A stretch of DNA of 61,666 bases from Candidatus Obscuribacterales bacterium (GTDB lineage: Bacteria; Cyanobacteriota; Vampirovibrionia; Obscuribacterales; Obscuribacteraceae): assembly GCA_019747875.1 (NCBI GenBank), contig JAIEQI010000016.1, forward strand, positions 1 to 61,666, written 5' to 3'. The notes beneath the pieces were generated by a model that was not told the origin of the DNA, made no database searches, and saw only the letters and a program-made list of their open reading frames with translations. The position numbers were made by a program, and so were the translations under genes. Every line of letters begins with the position of its first letter. Positions within the stretch are counted from its first letter, which is position 1. This document shows positions 35,201-42,786 of this stretch, in pieces.

Positions 35201-35841
35201 TGAATTCCGACCTCACTACCTACTATTTAAAGCATCAGAACGCAACAGAGGCAGCCGCTTGCCTTGAACAAATCCGGTTAGCAAAAGCACAAATGCGCCC
35301 AGATCAAAAAGCGACATGGGATCGATCCAGCCGCCAAAGGGAGTTGATCATACAAGCAGTTACTTTAGACAATAGCGGATTGGCTAGCGACGCGGTCTCT
35401 GATCTCGTTCGTTATCGCGATACGGATAAGGGAAGCGCATTAAAAACCCCACCGGGCTGGTGGTCAACTGCCATCAATTATTTTTCGAAAAATGCAAATG
35501 CAACCGCTCAAAAACAGTTGGTTGATTACGTTAGAGCAGGCGTTGCACAGCAGCTCGGACGCGCTGGTGCAGATCCAATCTTCCTTGGCGATATCGTCGC
35601 CCAGCTAAATTCATTCGGAGAACAAAGAGTAGCGATCGCCTTACGCAACGAGGCAGAAAAAAGACTATCTCAATCAGACAAAGATTTATTTCTCGCCCAA
35701 TGCAAGGACCTGCCTGCTTCTCTGAGCGCCGAAGGCGATGACAAAGATTCAAAAGACAACAATACCACCGGCTCTAGCAAATCAACATCCCCACCAACGC
35801 CTCCCCCAGACGACAGTGGACGCATCGATACATCGGAATAG
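32269..35841 (+). CDS. 1190-residue membrane-anchored helical repeat protein with internal duplication
   Basis: The N-terminus has one membrane helix (about residues 25-45, LACAVVLLVGLVIFAFSQW). The rest is alpha-helical and TPR-like. It is made of two homologous halves offset by about 520-540 residues: EDLIRCLFARNIILANKGL near 217 matches EVIVRCMILKNEMLAKRGL near 737, and QQLGSANPDPIVLAAVVNQL near 551 matches QQLGRAGADPIFLGDIVAQL near 1092. The C-terminus is Ser/Thr/Pro/Asp-rich and disordered. No catalytic motif is seen. The sequence style matches the outer domains of the nearby receptor kinases, so it may be a kinase-less partner. An ATG at 32320 is an alternative start with a better purine stretch. 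Confidence 0.85.
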   Translation: MQEENSWRFWVESEIEKMRRKVFWARLACAVVLLVGLVIFAFSQWQGSDTGLVSNAEFRLKRDHTQSTILDCLDISERLLRKGNKNDSQKIETAVDTALDTQNMKPAEGGKRYLEIAHELQKRGALIGASHYAVKALKKLNEASNKSSATETDFSEQIEEAANVLEGSGKESQFTADNLKAIQQLCAAQSANLAKNNNDRMLRFVISHSGNNSEPASEDLIRCLFARNIILANKGLTSELDKVLQSTTDALSKSPEFSSAKIPTILPHLIDLATALEVKAPELSRSFALKAEDEIGKVDQSSLDDAQQSQLADCYRRLSEVYLSLNDIPNATNDAKLASALRPLKDEVGVACANQLVKVLLVSGHASEAESLGLATYKSVCAGKDFSKETQLVMRAASAEQLFQIYRKLRKPLLASRLMNEEIRFQQKNLPASSTQLAALISSLTTYHISQSNFRLAQQCVRQLADLARSQKGDARLQMDMQVISFAVKAKKPELASDASTDAISIVSKDKDKLLDPQWIDDFCSALENFRKADDNDHYAQAMELIKSGFNQQLGSANPDPIVLAAVVNQLGTSGEERTADKLRTDALDKLKDPVASIFRSRSMDFVVNGDKDNPQYTDPEQSIDVYLDLASSMQNKDNESSFRYAFEAMKIAYLLAAREPELLSVFMDRIDESSRIMLSTKQAPNKEQVELIYDLAALESENIKKTSKDRIIDLMLSALSKSDLEFNADGNTNRIDPEVIVRCMILKNEMLAKRGLIGQLDNQTSRTKEIFAKLDKPQTDLADHFCVLSELLSAHHDSVAARRYAASAARILEEASSTPALSLEKKPSVDASTLAQTYSRISNVYRDCGDLPSSLVFARKAYGARSLSDANTAWRGVTLVDRLLDSNNFAEAETLSTDLYKFARLRTPSTEIFNLRTATARRLYRALTEQHKDQQAVAVLKDELDDRQKLLASQATPNGKNASPNGATSSALQTAELNSDLTTYYLKHQNATEAAACLEQIRLAKAQMRPDQKATWDRSSRQRELIIQAVTLDNSGLASDAVSDLVRYRDTDKGSALKTPPGWWSTAINYFSKNANATAQKQLVDYVRAGVAQQLGRAGADPIFLGDIVAQLNSFGEQRVAIALRNEAEKRLSQSDKDLFLAQCKDLPASLSAEGDDKDSKDNNTTGSSKSTSPPTPPPDDSGRIDTSE

Positions 35842-35987
35842 TTAGATTAAAGAGCAGTTTTGGTCGTTGTTAGCCGAAGATCGAGGCGTGCACCTACGTC
35901 GAAGCGCTTCAAAAGCCGTTCATGAACTCCACCGGGGAGCAAAATAGCGTTTTCTCCGTCTAGTATCTTATTCGGAGGAACTAGAAC

Positions 35988-36332
35988 ATGGATAAGAAGT
36001 TTTTGTTAGGATCGCTGCTTAGCACCGTTATGTTGGCATCTGCTACAGCGCCCGTATTAGCACAAGATGCGTATACGATGATGTTACTGCAGCAACAACA
36101 AGTACCGAACAGGATGTACTATTCGTCTGACCGAGCATACCGACGGGCTCTGCGTGATTATCAACGACGATATGTGAACAGTGGCGGGTATATCATGCCT
36201 TTTGCAGCACCGCAACAACCGGAAATTATTCTCCCGGACGGAAGGCGAACATTGTCGATACCTGCTGGCGTTCCGAGCTGGTATAACCCATACACAAAAC
36301 AAATTGAGGTAGGTACGACTCCGCCTTTCTAA
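35988..36332 (+). CDS. Small secreted protein, unknown
   Basis: 114 residues with a strong ribosome site (GGAGGAAC) upstream of the ATG. The signal peptide (MDKKFLLGSLLSTVMLASAT) ends at about VLAQ. The mature chain is rich in Gln, Tyr, Arg and Pro, with YYSSDRAYRRALRDYQRRY and a later PSWYNPYTKQIEVG. No Cys and no known domain. It is probably a small envelope or surface protein of a lineage-specific family. It stands alone, between the large repeat protein and a repeat-rich intergenic region. Confidence 0.75.
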   Translation: MDKKFLLGSLLSTVMLASATAPVLAQDAYTMMLLQQQQVPNRMYYSSDRAYRRALRDYQRRYVNSGGYIMPFAAPQQPEIILPDGRRTLSIPAGVPSWYNPYTKQIEVGTTPPF

Positions 36333-36520
36333 AGGGTAGTCCTGACTAAAACCACGAACTCACAACACCATATACGGTGCCCCGCAGCAAAAGAGCAAAC
36401 GAGACCGCCTCGTTCTATAAGTACTTAGGGCGGACGATACGATACTGCTAGCGATCTCTTTTTTCAACTGCAAATGCAAACAATGCTGCACCTTTTGATT
36501 CGGCTGGGAAAGTATGGAGC

Positions 36521-36537
36521 GCGGGCATCTTGCCCGC
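36521..36537. repeat. REP-like palindrome, family A variant
   Basis: GCGGGCA/TGCCCGC arms around TCT, preceded by TATGGAGC as in the copy at 13073. The arm sequence differs but symmetry is kept, as expected for compensatory change in a structured repeat. Confidence 0.8.
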
Positions 36538-36615
36538 CCATATGCAAATTCCACTGCCTACGCCACCGCTTTAGGGAGAGAATCTACCTCTTGCGAAACT
36601 CCGAATCCGTAGCTG

Positions 36616-36728
36616 CAACGCGCTTCGCGCTTATAGGCGGACGGGACGTCCGCGCTCCATACTTAGCTTCAAGCCATACTCAGCGACAACGCGCTTCGCG
36701 CTTATGGGCGGACGGGACGTCGGCGCTC
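36616..36728. repeat. 42-bp direct repeat, each copy carrying a family A palindrome
   Basis: Copies at 36616-36657 and 36687-36728 have two mismatches and a period of 71 bases. Each begins CAACGCGCTTCGCGC, itself a small hairpin, and then carries GCGGACG GGA CGTC(C/G)GC. The second palindrome is broken by one base. Confidence 0.85.
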
Positions 36729-37173
36729 GACACACAGCGAACATGAGATCGCGAAAGGCGGTTCTCGTCCCAGGGTTCGCTTAAAGTAAGAATCGAGTAG
36801 ACCCTTTAAAATAGTAAAGCAACCTGATTGATTCAGGTCGCTCCACTACGTTATTACTATGGCGGAAGAAAAACTGTGTGATGCAAGATTTGGTAGATTG
36901 TTCGCCTCATTCGTAAAGAAGTCACTTGCGAATCACAAGAACATATAAACATGCCGAACGTGAGAATGACGTGAGCCCAAAATATCAGTTCAGGTTTAAT
37001 CTTCCATGACCATTTTCATGAGATTCCAGTGACTCTGGACTCTGTTCATCTGACTATCTTTTGATATGCTGGCAAAACAAGCCTTTCCATGACTAACCCA
37101 TTTAATCTGGGCTGCTAACACATACAAGGTATGGTGCTCGTTTAGTGAATCCGTTCTCGTCGGGGGATTTCGA

Positions 37174-39471
37174 TTGCACAGAAGACGAACTATCACTGAA
37201 AAGCCTCAGCGCAAACGCCTTGTGCCCTGGCCCAGTCCCCAGGACTACAACGAAGCGATACAGAATCTTTCAACCGCTCTCACCGATCCAGAGCTTAAAG
37301 GCGCCGAAGCTGAACAAACAGCGCTAGGCTTACCTCGAGCGATGACCGGGGCATTTGCTTCGGTCTATTGCCTCAAAACGACCGCAGCAAAATGGGCAAT
37401 CCGGTGCTTCCTTCACAATCGCGCGGACCAACACGAGCGATACCAATTCATCGCCGAACATTTAGAAAGACTTGCCCTTCCGTACACAGTCTCATTTGAG
37501 TACCAAACCGCTGGTCTACAGCTCAACAACTATCACTACCCCCTCCTAAAAATGGAATGGGCACAAGGGATCCCTCTCAATGAATATATCTACGAGAATC
37601 TTCAAAAGCCAGAAATTCTTTCCGAGCTCCTGGCTGAATGGAAATCTCTAATTTGCTGGTTGACAGATCATGATATTGCTCACGGCGATCTCCAACACGG
37701 CAACGTCCTCGTCAACAATGGGAAACTCAAACTCGTTGACTACGACGGAATGTTCGTACCAAAATTAGAAGGGCGGCATAGTATCGAGCTTGGACACCGC
37801 AATTATCAACATCCTTCACGCAACAGCGAAGATTTCGATCTGTGGCTAGATCACTTTCCTTCCTGGGTCATATTCACATCGATTTTCTGCTTGAGCCGCG
37901 ATGGATCGCTTTGGGATCAGCTTGGGCTCAGCACCGACGATGAATGTTTACTTTTCAAGCAGGCTGACTTTGCAAAACCACTCAATTCAAAAGCATTTTA
38001 TATTCTGGAGAATCACCATAACCTGGAAGTGCGAGCCGCAGCTAAGCGTTTACGGTCATTTTTGCACCTGCCGATTGCGTCGGTTCCCAACTTGCTTTCA
38101 ATCTCAAGCACTGTTCCAAATATCGAATTGCTGCCTGTTCAGCAGCCAAAGGAGGAACCGAAAAAGGTTCTTCGCTCAATCAGAGCGACCAAAAGAGTGT
38201 TTCGCGCAGAGTCTTTTCCAACACAAAACTCTTATCAAAATTCCAATCATAAAAAGCTGAATCAGCTCTTCAGCGCTTTTAATCCGACCAATGTCTTTCC
38301 ACAATTTCCTTCACACAAAAGTTCTTCAATACAATTTGCTTTTTCAGTTATTTGGTGGGCTCTCAGAATCATAGTTCTAGGCAGCACCATAATTGCCGCT
38401 TGTTTTACTGCAATAAGTTTGATTGCTTTCATCCTACTGCATGGACATGAAATTCCTTTTCTCGTTGAGTCACTTCAGCAAGAATGGCAATTCAGAACCA
38501 TTCCATCGCCTTTGTCCTTTAGCGAGGCAACAAAAACTCCTCCCCAACAGATTATCGCCCTAAAAGCAGAGGCAGACAAAGCCTGGTCAAACGGACTTTA
38601 TCAGCAAGCCTCAGCAGATTATTTGAGAGCGTATCATCTAGCTGAGAAAAACGGTTTTCCGACAAGAGACAAAGCTGACATTCTCTACTTGCTAGCTGAT
38701 TGCTTGAAAAATATGGGCGAAAATAGTGCGGGTTCGGTAATGGACTCAGCAGTACGTGAGTACTTGAAAGATGGAACGATAGACGATCAAACGGTAAATG
38801 CTTTGGATGTACTTTCGTCAATCTATCGTTCATCTGACCGGTCCAAACTTACCGAGGCAAACAAATACATTGAAGAAGCTCAATCGAGAAAGGTGCAAAA
38901 TCATGCACGACAAGCTAGACTTCGCTGGCTGAAGAATGAAAATACACGGTACCTCTCAAATCCCGATTTTTCGGGATCAACCACAACCGAACTGAATTAC
39001 AATCAAACAAAACTGCTTGAACATGCAAGTAAACTTCTTGTCGAGAAGAAATATGCAGAAGCAGAAAAGGCTTTTACCACATTGTTGAGCAAGATCGAAG
39101 CTTCCGCAGAGCCAGATGCAACTCGTGCCGACCTCATGGTGAACTTAGCAATGTGCAAACTAGGCAAGAAAGGACTCTCCAAAAAGAACTCTCAAGAAAT
39201 AAGAGAACTCTTGTTTGGAGCGCTGGCCAACTATGAGAACTCGGGGACTTTCAACGAGAACACAGCTTTCGCCTTTTCGATTCTGTCTAATACACTAGAA
39301 CAAGGAAAAATAGATTTACCTTCACAGAAAAAAGAGCTTGCTTACCTAATCCAATATATTGAAGAATTTCAAACTATTATCGCTGGTGATGGTAATTCCG
39401 CTGAAGAAAAACGTTTATCCGATCTCCTCAAGAAAACAACGGATCTCCTGAAAAAATTAGAGAACGCCTAA
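37174..39471 (+). CDS. Atypical HGDLQHGN protein kinase with membrane helix and helical C-terminal domain
   Basis: 765 residues from a TTG start with GGGGGA seven bases upstream. The kinase-like domain is about residues 40-300: WAIRCFLH at the position of the ATP-binding Lys strand, KMEWAQGIPL as hinge, HGDLQHGNVLV at 170-180 as catalytic loop and DYDGMF from 189 as the Mg-binding loop. This belongs to an uncharacterised bacterial kinase-like family with a characteristic HGDLQHGN loop, not to the Hanks type. A polar linker leads to a long hydrophobic stretch (about 388-425, one or two helices), then a TPR-like helical domain (about 455-760). It stands alone. Kinase activity is inferred from the HGD, N and DYD residues. 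Confidence 0.85.
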   Translation: MHRRRTITEKPQRKRLVPWPSPQDYNEAIQNLSTALTDPELKGAEAEQTALGLPRAMTGAFASVYCLKTTAAKWAIRCFLHNRADQHERYQFIAEHLERLALPYTVSFEYQTAGLQLNNYHYPLLKMEWAQGIPLNEYIYENLQKPEILSELLAEWKSLICWLTDHDIAHGDLQHGNVLVNNGKLKLVDYDGMFVPKLEGRHSIELGHRNYQHPSRNSEDFDLWLDHFPSWVIFTSIFCLSRDGSLWDQLGLSTDDECLLFKQADFAKPLNSKAFYILENHHNLEVRAAAKRLRSFLHLPIASVPNLLSISSTVPNIELLPVQQPKEEPKKVLRSIRATKRVFRAESFPTQNSYQNSNHKKLNQLFSAFNPTNVFPQFPSHKSSSIQFAFSVIWWALRIIVLGSTIIAACFTAISLIAFILLHGHEIPFLVESLQQEWQFRTIPSPLSFSEATKTPPQQIIALKAEADKAWSNGLYQQASADYLRAYHLAEKNGFPTRDKADILYLLADCLKNMGENSAGSVMDSAVREYLKDGTIDDQTVNALDVLSSIYRSSDRSKLTEANKYIEEAQSRKVQNHARQARLRWLKNENTRYLSNPDFSGSTTTELNYNQTKLLEHASKLLVEKKYAEAEKAFTTLLSKIEASAEPDATRADLMVNLAMCKLGKKGLSKKNSQEIRELLFGALANYENSGTFNENTAFAFSILSNTLEQGKIDLPSQKKELAYLIQYIEEFQTIIAGDGNSAEEKRLSDLLKKTTDLLKKLENA

Positions 39472-39536
39472 GTTCCTGGATTCAACAACAATTGCCCCCC
39501 CGCAGCCCCACAACCTCGTTCTATAAACGGTTTAAA

Positions 39537-39564
39537 GGCTCAAAACACCGAAGGCGCTTGAGCC
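39537..39564. other. Inverted repeat upstream of the secreted Gly/Gln-rich protein gene
   Basis: GGCTCAA (39537-39543) pairs with TTGAGCC (39558-39564) around a 14-base loop. A TACAAT just after it, at about 39570, could be a -10 box, so the repeat might be an operator. No T-run follows. Confidence 0.3.
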
Positions 39565-39652
39565 ATGGTACAATGCCGTAATTGGATATCATTAAGCGAA
39601 ATTGATTTCGTTTAACCTTCTGCTGCAGCGCTCAGGCGCTAAAGGAGTTCTG

Positions 39653-40171
39653 ATGAAGCGCTTGGCTGTAATGCTTGTTATCTCACTGGCAATGGCGGTA
39701 CCAGCCTCCCATGCCGAGTTTTTCAAGAAGCTTGGTCAGGATCTTCTGAACGGTGCTACCGGACAAAACATGCCCGGTCAATTTGGTGGCGGCACAGCAG
39801 GTCAACCAGCAGGAACCACGAATATGGCCCCTGGTCAGTACATGATGACCAACATGCATACCGGTCAAGCCTTCTACATTTTGGTTGATAACAATGGTCA
39901 GATGTATGCATCCGTTCCTAACAACGGAATGACACCAGGAATGGTGCAGCCCGGAATGGGACAAATGGGAATGGGTCAAACGCAAGGTGGTATGGGCGGT
40001 ATACTTCAGCAAGGCGCAGGACTATTGCAGGGCGGTGGCATGCAACAACAGCCCGGTTTCGGTCAAACAGGGCAACAACAACAGACCGGGGTTGGCGGCA
40101 TGATGCGTGGAGCTCTCGGAAACTTTTTGCAAAACCAGATAAGCCCCCAGGCTCCACAGCAACAGTACTAG
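39653..40171 (+). CDS. Secreted Gly/Gln/Met-rich protein
   Basis: 172 residues from the ATG at 39653, chosen because AGGAG lies seven bases upstream and the signal peptide (MKRLAVMLVISLAMAVPASH) begins there. The mature chain starts AEFFKKLGQDLLNGATGQ. It contains a conserved-looking core (QYMMTNMHTGQAFYILVDNNGQMYAS), and then Gly/Gln/Met/Pro-rich repeats such as GMGQMGMGQ. The tail is QAPQQQY. No known domain. Composition suggests an exported flexible or aggregating surface protein. The converging secreted HExxH protein gene ends 90 bases away. Confidence 0.75.
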   Translation: MKRLAVMLVISLAMAVPASHAEFFKKLGQDLLNGATGQNMPGQFGGGTAGQPAGTTNMAPGQYMMTNMHTGQAFYILVDNNGQMYASVPNNGMTPGMVQPGMGQMGMGQTQGGMGGILQQGAGLLQGGGMQQQPGFGQTGQQQQTGVGGMMRGALGNFLQNQISPQAPQQQY

Positions 40172-40261
40172 TCCCTCAATGATTTGATCGTTTCTGCATT
40201 AAATTAGAGGAGCGGCACGCCCGTTTCTTTACAGTGCTTCGATAAAAGCAAGCAGACTAAA

Positions 40262-41743
40262 CTATTCAGAAGCCTTTAGTGACGGCCACTGTTTTTGTGC
40301 AAGCAGCGACAGAGCTTTCCCTTCTCTCTGGTCGGCGGAATCGGCTATGCAAACGGTGATCTTCTTACTACCTACTAGCAGGGTCACAGGCTGACTGTTA
40401 TTTCTCGTCTTCAACTTCTGAATTTGCTCACCGCTGAATCCTAAAGCCTCCAGCTGATCCACATGGGTAACTGAACACATCACGATACCGCGTTCAACAG
40501 ATGATTTTCTAAACGACTCAATAGTTTCCTTTGCATTTATCGGAGAAGAGATTTGTGATTCACGCAAGCGAGGAAGAGCCCGTTCCAATTTTGATTTAAA
40601 AGTGCTGAAATCACTAAAATCATCCGCAACTACGATTATGGAATCAGTCTGTTTGATAGTTGAAATATCCTGAGGCATTTTCTCAAAATAGATTCTCGTT
40701 GTTTTCTCAGCGAAATCAGCATCGAGAGCTTTACCCTGTCTCAAGTAATCAGAATAAACAGGATAGACCAAGTGAGCATATCGATTGATTGTTTCGTCGG
40801 CATACCAACTTTTGAGTGTCTTTCCAAAAGCCTCTTTGGCAAACCACCCTTGTCCAAGAGCTGTCGCCATGCCTTCGTACAGCTCAGTCATCGGAAGCTG
40901 ACCTTTTCCTGGGTAAACGAAAAGATTGCGAACTGCCTCTTCGTCCTTTTTTGAAAACCAAAGTGAGTGAACTGCTTCATGAAAAACAACGTCTGCTTGG
41001 CTTTTAAATGTATGCTTAGGAAGTAATTCGACCACTTGCACTGCCCCGAGACTCTCGCCATGAGTGCCTTTCTGATCGACTGGCAAAGGAGACAATACAA
41101 CTGTAAAAGGCAATTTTTCTACCCAAGGTGCATTCAAAAAACCTTGCACCTGCGACAGCTTCTCGTTCAACTTACACTCAATCGACTTATCTTGAAACTC
41201 TTTCAACTGTCGTTGTAAAGCCGGCTGACTGGGATCCCATACGAGATCGAAGTACGGCATTTCGAAATAGTTGATGATCTTCGTTAGTTTTTCCAGGTCT
41301 TTGGTCTTCATGAACTTTGCGCACCGGTCCAAGAACTGCTCAACGGTTTGGCATGATGCAGCTTCATAAATAAGCTTTTGCCGTAAGTCCAGTTGTCTTC
41401 CAGTCGGATCACTAAAGTTATAAGCACTACTCTGTTGATTTAAGAGACTCTGATAGTCCTTCAACACATCATCGTCATCTTTGAGAAGATCATTTTCCGC
41501 TTGAGTTTGCTTCTGGCGGGCTTGTTCATACCATCCACGCAGCCACTTTGTGGTGTGTGGTCGTTGGGCAATTGCATCCAGAAAGCAGATCAGTGAGCAT
41601 GGCTGACTCGTGACGAATCTAATTTCCGGATTTTCCCGTTTTACAAACTCAGTGCTTGATTGAACGGGTGCCAGAGTCGTGAAGTTGATCGTGGCTGAAA
41701 TCGCAAAGAGCAGCGAGCTAAGAACAATCGGGAAAGATTTCAT
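40262..41743 (-). CDS. Secreted HExxH metalloprotease-like protein
   Basis: 493 residues with a signal-like N-terminus (MKSFPIVLSSLLFAISATIN). The zinc motif HEAVH is at 255-259 (VVFHEAVHSLWF), and a downstream Glu in ELYEGMATALGQ, about 35 residues later, is a plausible third ligand, giving a gluzincin-like layout. Residues 30-200 are helical and polar. The last ~150 residues form an alpha/beta region with VVADDFSDFSTF and TLLVGSKKITVCI. It matches no specific peptidase family that I can name. The next minus-strand gene upstream is the SLH lipoprotein, 73 bases away, so both may be envelope proteins made together. Confidence 0.75.
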   Translation of the reverse strand: MKSFPIVLSSLLFAISATINFTTLAPVQSSTEFVKRENPEIRFVTSQPCSLICFLDAIAQRPHTTKWLRGWYEQARQKQTQAENDLLKDDDDVLKDYQSLLNQQSSAYNFSDPTGRQLDLRQKLIYEAASCQTVEQFLDRCAKFMKTKDLEKLTKIINYFEMPYFDLVWDPSQPALQRQLKEFQDKSIECKLNEKLSQVQGFLNAPWVEKLPFTVVLSPLPVDQKGTHGESLGAVQVVELLPKHTFKSQADVVFHEAVHSLWFSKKDEEAVRNLFVYPGKGQLPMTELYEGMATALGQGWFAKEAFGKTLKSWYADETINRYAHLVYPVYSDYLRQGKALDADFAEKTTRIYFEKMPQDISTIKQTDSIIVVADDFSDFSTFKSKLERALPRLRESQISSPINAKETIESFRKSSVERGIVMCSVTHVDQLEALGFSGEQIQKLKTRNNSQPVTLLVGSKKITVCIADSADQREGKALSLLAQKQWPSLKASE

Positions 41744-41816
41744 GGCAGCTGTGCTCCTGAGCTCATTTCTATGGGAACATTACAACGAACGATATGGACA
41801 AAACCAGTCAAACGAC

Positions 41817-42608
41817 TTAAGCCTCTGGTTTATTGGCCTGATATTTGTGGTGCCAGCCAATTTGCCAAATACATGCAGCTGCTTCAGCTCGGCTAACGGA
41901 CTTTTGTGGGTCACAATTCTTTGTTTCTCCAAAAACACGGCTCCAGTTCTTATCTCCGAAAGCCTCGTCGCTCATGTACTTCTTGAAGTTCTCAGAAATC
42001 TTCGCATGATCTGTCCACTTCTTCTCATAGCCCTCATATTGACCGCTTCCATGATCAATCGGATTCTTTATCGCAATCATTTCTTCACGCGTCAAAGCTT
42101 TTTCTGGTTTGAAAGTCTTGTCCGGATACCCGATGGACCAGCCAGCACTATTCATGCCTTCAATGAACTTGAAGTATGGTTGAGCTGATGTTAGATCAGT
42201 GAAACTTGAGCTGGCACCATCCTCAGCTATGCGAATATGCTCAGCAGCAGGGCGCATAGCATTGTTCGCCCTAACCAACCAGCAAACAAATTCAGCCCGC
42301 GTAATTGGCTTGGTTGGCGAGAAGTTGCCGGAGACATCATTGAACACGCCCAGCTTTTGCAGGTCTTTTATCTCTTTCTCTCCGAAGGCGCCGGCAATAT
42401 CTGCGAAACCGGCATCAGCAGTTGCCGAGCTGGAAGCTGAGGCGCTAGTAGAACTTTGACTCTCAAGCCTTTTTGTGAGTTCAGCATTTGTTTGCTCCAA
42501 GACCTGAATTCTCTTCTCAAGCTTGCTCACCTCTTCACTGGAAGTGCATGCACTCAGGCTCACTGCAATCAAGGGCAAGATAAGTGCGCTAACAATGTGT
42601 TTTTTCAT
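41817..42608 (-). CDS. SLH-domain lipoprotein
   Basis: 263 residues. The signal peptide ends in a lipobox, LSAC, with Cys21 as the lipidated residue. A coiled coil (about 27-55, SKLEKRIQVLEQTNAELTKR) and a Ser/Ala linker follow. Two S-layer-homology modules come after: IKDLQKLGVFNDVSGNFSPTKPITRAEFVCWL and the region with AGWSIGYPDKTFKPEKALTREE. A third, partial module is near SVSRAEAAACIWQ. SLH domains bind cell-wall polymers and in cyanobacteria link the outer membrane to peptidoglycan. The layout of lipid anchor, coiled coil and SLH suggests an envelope tether. Confidence 0.88.
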   Translation of the reverse strand: MKKHIVSALILPLIAVSLSACTSSEEVSKLEKRIQVLEQTNAELTKRLESQSSTSASASSSATADAGFADIAGAFGEKEIKDLQKLGVFNDVSGNFSPTKPITRAEFVCWLVRANNAMRPAAEHIRIAEDGASSSFTDLTSAQPYFKFIEGMNSAGWSIGYPDKTFKPEKALTREEMIAIKNPIDHGSGQYEGYEKKWTDHAKISENFKKYMSDEAFGDKNWSRVFGETKNCDPQKSVSRAEAAACIWQIGWHHKYQANKPEA

Positions 42609-42786
42609 GATTTAGTTCCTCTCCGTAAGCTGTGATACTACTTTAGGGAAGAGAGATCTCAAATTTGCAACAGAGATGTTTCAGATTTGTTTCACTAGAC
42701 CCAGCCGCCCTTTGCCCCCGGTCACCTCATTGACTCGACGCGCTCATGATGGGACGCCCAGCCATTGTTCATGCAAAATCCCTCCA

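Larger units (their letters stand above)
36333..37173. other. 840-base intergenic region rich in palindromes
   Basis: No gene accepted. It holds family A palindromes at 36521-36537, 36637-36653 and 36708-36724, and a 42-base direct repeat (36616-36657 and 36687-36728). A 6-bp hairpin, ACCTGA/TCAGGT, lies at 36822-36838. The last 200 bases must contain the promoter for the atypical kinase. Confidence 0.6.

Noticed and set aside
36474..36746. 90-residue plus-strand frame in the 36.5 kb intergenic region
   Set aside because: It runs through the palindromic repeats; the peptide is basic, Cys-rich and has no ribosome site.
36741..36840. Possible tRNA-like stretch (GGTTCGC and a nearby hairpin)
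   Set aside because: No cloverleaf can be drawn; acceptor and anticodon arms are missing. No tRNA or rRNA was seen anywhere in the window.
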